NCBI GenBank assembly: GCA_045658165.1
Contig: JAZOUN010000103.1
Span: 1-14,251 of the forward strand
Length of the DNA: 14,251 bases
Source of the DNA: UBA1081 sp045658165
GTDB lineage: Bacteria; Bacillota; Clostridia; Oscillospirales; Acutalibacteraceae
Direction: 5' to 3'
Shown here: one piece after another, positions 14,015 through 14,251 of the stretch
Position numbering within the stretch: the first letter of the stretch is position 1
Layout of the letters: the number at the start of each line of letters is the position of its first letter
The notes under the pieces: generated by a model
Told to the model about the DNA's origin: nothing
Database searches by the model: none
Seen by the model: only the letters and a program-made list of their open reading frames with translations
Translations under genes and position numbers: made by a program

Positions 14015-14251
14015 TTATACTTCGTCGTCCCAGTTGTCGTCTTCTTCGAAGTCCATCTTCATTGTTTCTCTTACAGCATTGATGTTACCGTTTGAGTCGG
14101 TGCCGACAGCATTCATGATATCCTCGTGGAGACCGATAGGAGCAAACTTATCCTGATGACCGAGCTTCTTGAATGCGCAACCTTTACCTGCTTCAGCCAT
14201 AACTTCAGCAACAGCTGAGCCGAGACCGCCAATAACGTTGTGGTCTTCAAC
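14015..14251 (-). CDS. Transketolase C-terminal subunit (5' end outside the window)
   Basis: Only the last 78 residues are visible; the frame is open to base 14251 and stops at TAA 14017-14015. The start of the fragment, VEDHNVIGGLGSAVAEVMAE, is the hallmark of the C-terminal domain of transketolase and of the DXS/E1-beta class. It is followed by KKLGHQDKFAPIGLHEDI, where other members read GVxDxFGxxG. Transketolase moves two-carbon ketol units in the pentose phosphate pathway with thiamine diphosphate. In many Clostridia the enzyme is split in two subunits, and this is likely the second one. DXS is less likely because of the short end and the HQDKFAPIG wording. An acidic tail, FEEDDNWDDEV, extends the usual end. 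Confidence 0.8.
   Translation of the reverse strand, partial: VEDHNVIGGLGSAVAEVMAEAGKGCAFKKLGHQDKFAPIGLHEDIMNAVGTDSNGNINAVRETMKMDFEEDDNWDDEV

Overview
The window looks like chromosomal DNA from a low-to-moderate GC Gram-positive anaerobe of the Clostridia, probably an Oscillospirales/Ruminococcaceae-type gut or rumen bacterium. This is inferred from strong AGGAGG-type ribosome binding sites, sigma-A-like promoters with 17-base spacers, Gram-positive signal peptides ending in AFA, a lon-engB gene pair as in Bacillus, a transketolase that appears to be split into subunits, and a uniform A/T-ending codon style. There are no rRNA or tRNA genes, insertion sequences, phage genes or CRISPR arrays. 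Most of the window is ordinary chromosome with some accessory secreted and metal-handling genes.

Layout. (1) Bases 1-925, minus: the first 308 codons of a glycoside-hydrolase-like protein cut by the window edge, with its own promoter in a divergent intergenic region. (2) 1070-1498, plus: a small secreted protein with a consensus promoter and a strong terminator. (3) 1572-4415, plus: a small XRE-like protein followed by a fused ABC ATPase/FtsX-type permease, then a terminator. (4) 4557-8875, plus: lon, engB and lysA, tightly spaced and served by a near-perfect promoter (TTGAAA, 17 bases, TATAAT). This unit covers protein quality control, ribosome assembly and lysine/peptidoglycan precursor synthesis. 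(5) 8956-10281, minus: a secreted beta-rich protein with a fully consensus promoter, convergent with lysA. (6) 10454-13108, plus: two adjacent CobW/G3E-type P-loop proteins and a nucleoside 2-deoxyribosyltransferase. The first CobW protein carries a 98-residue His/Cys-rich tandem repeat. The second is fused to a C-terminal domain resembling that of YcgQ/TIGR03943. (7) 13184-14251, minus: the C-terminal end of a transketolase subunit followed by a protein that looks like a duplicated SCP-2-like fold.

The most distinctive part is the CobW pair at 10454-12604. One protein has the CxCC metal site and a histidine/cysteine metal sponge. The other has lost CxCC but has gained a domain normally found on the membrane partner of a zinc-associated permease. 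Both have a degenerate guanine-specificity motif. I infer a metal (probably zinc) delivery module, but no permease or recognisable Zur operator lies inside the window. Other points are a stop-free 22-codon stretch bridging the second CobW gene and the deoxyribosyltransferase in the same frame, two unrelated-looking secreted proteins with similar C-terminal amphipathic segments, and the coupling of an SCP-2-like protein to transketolase.
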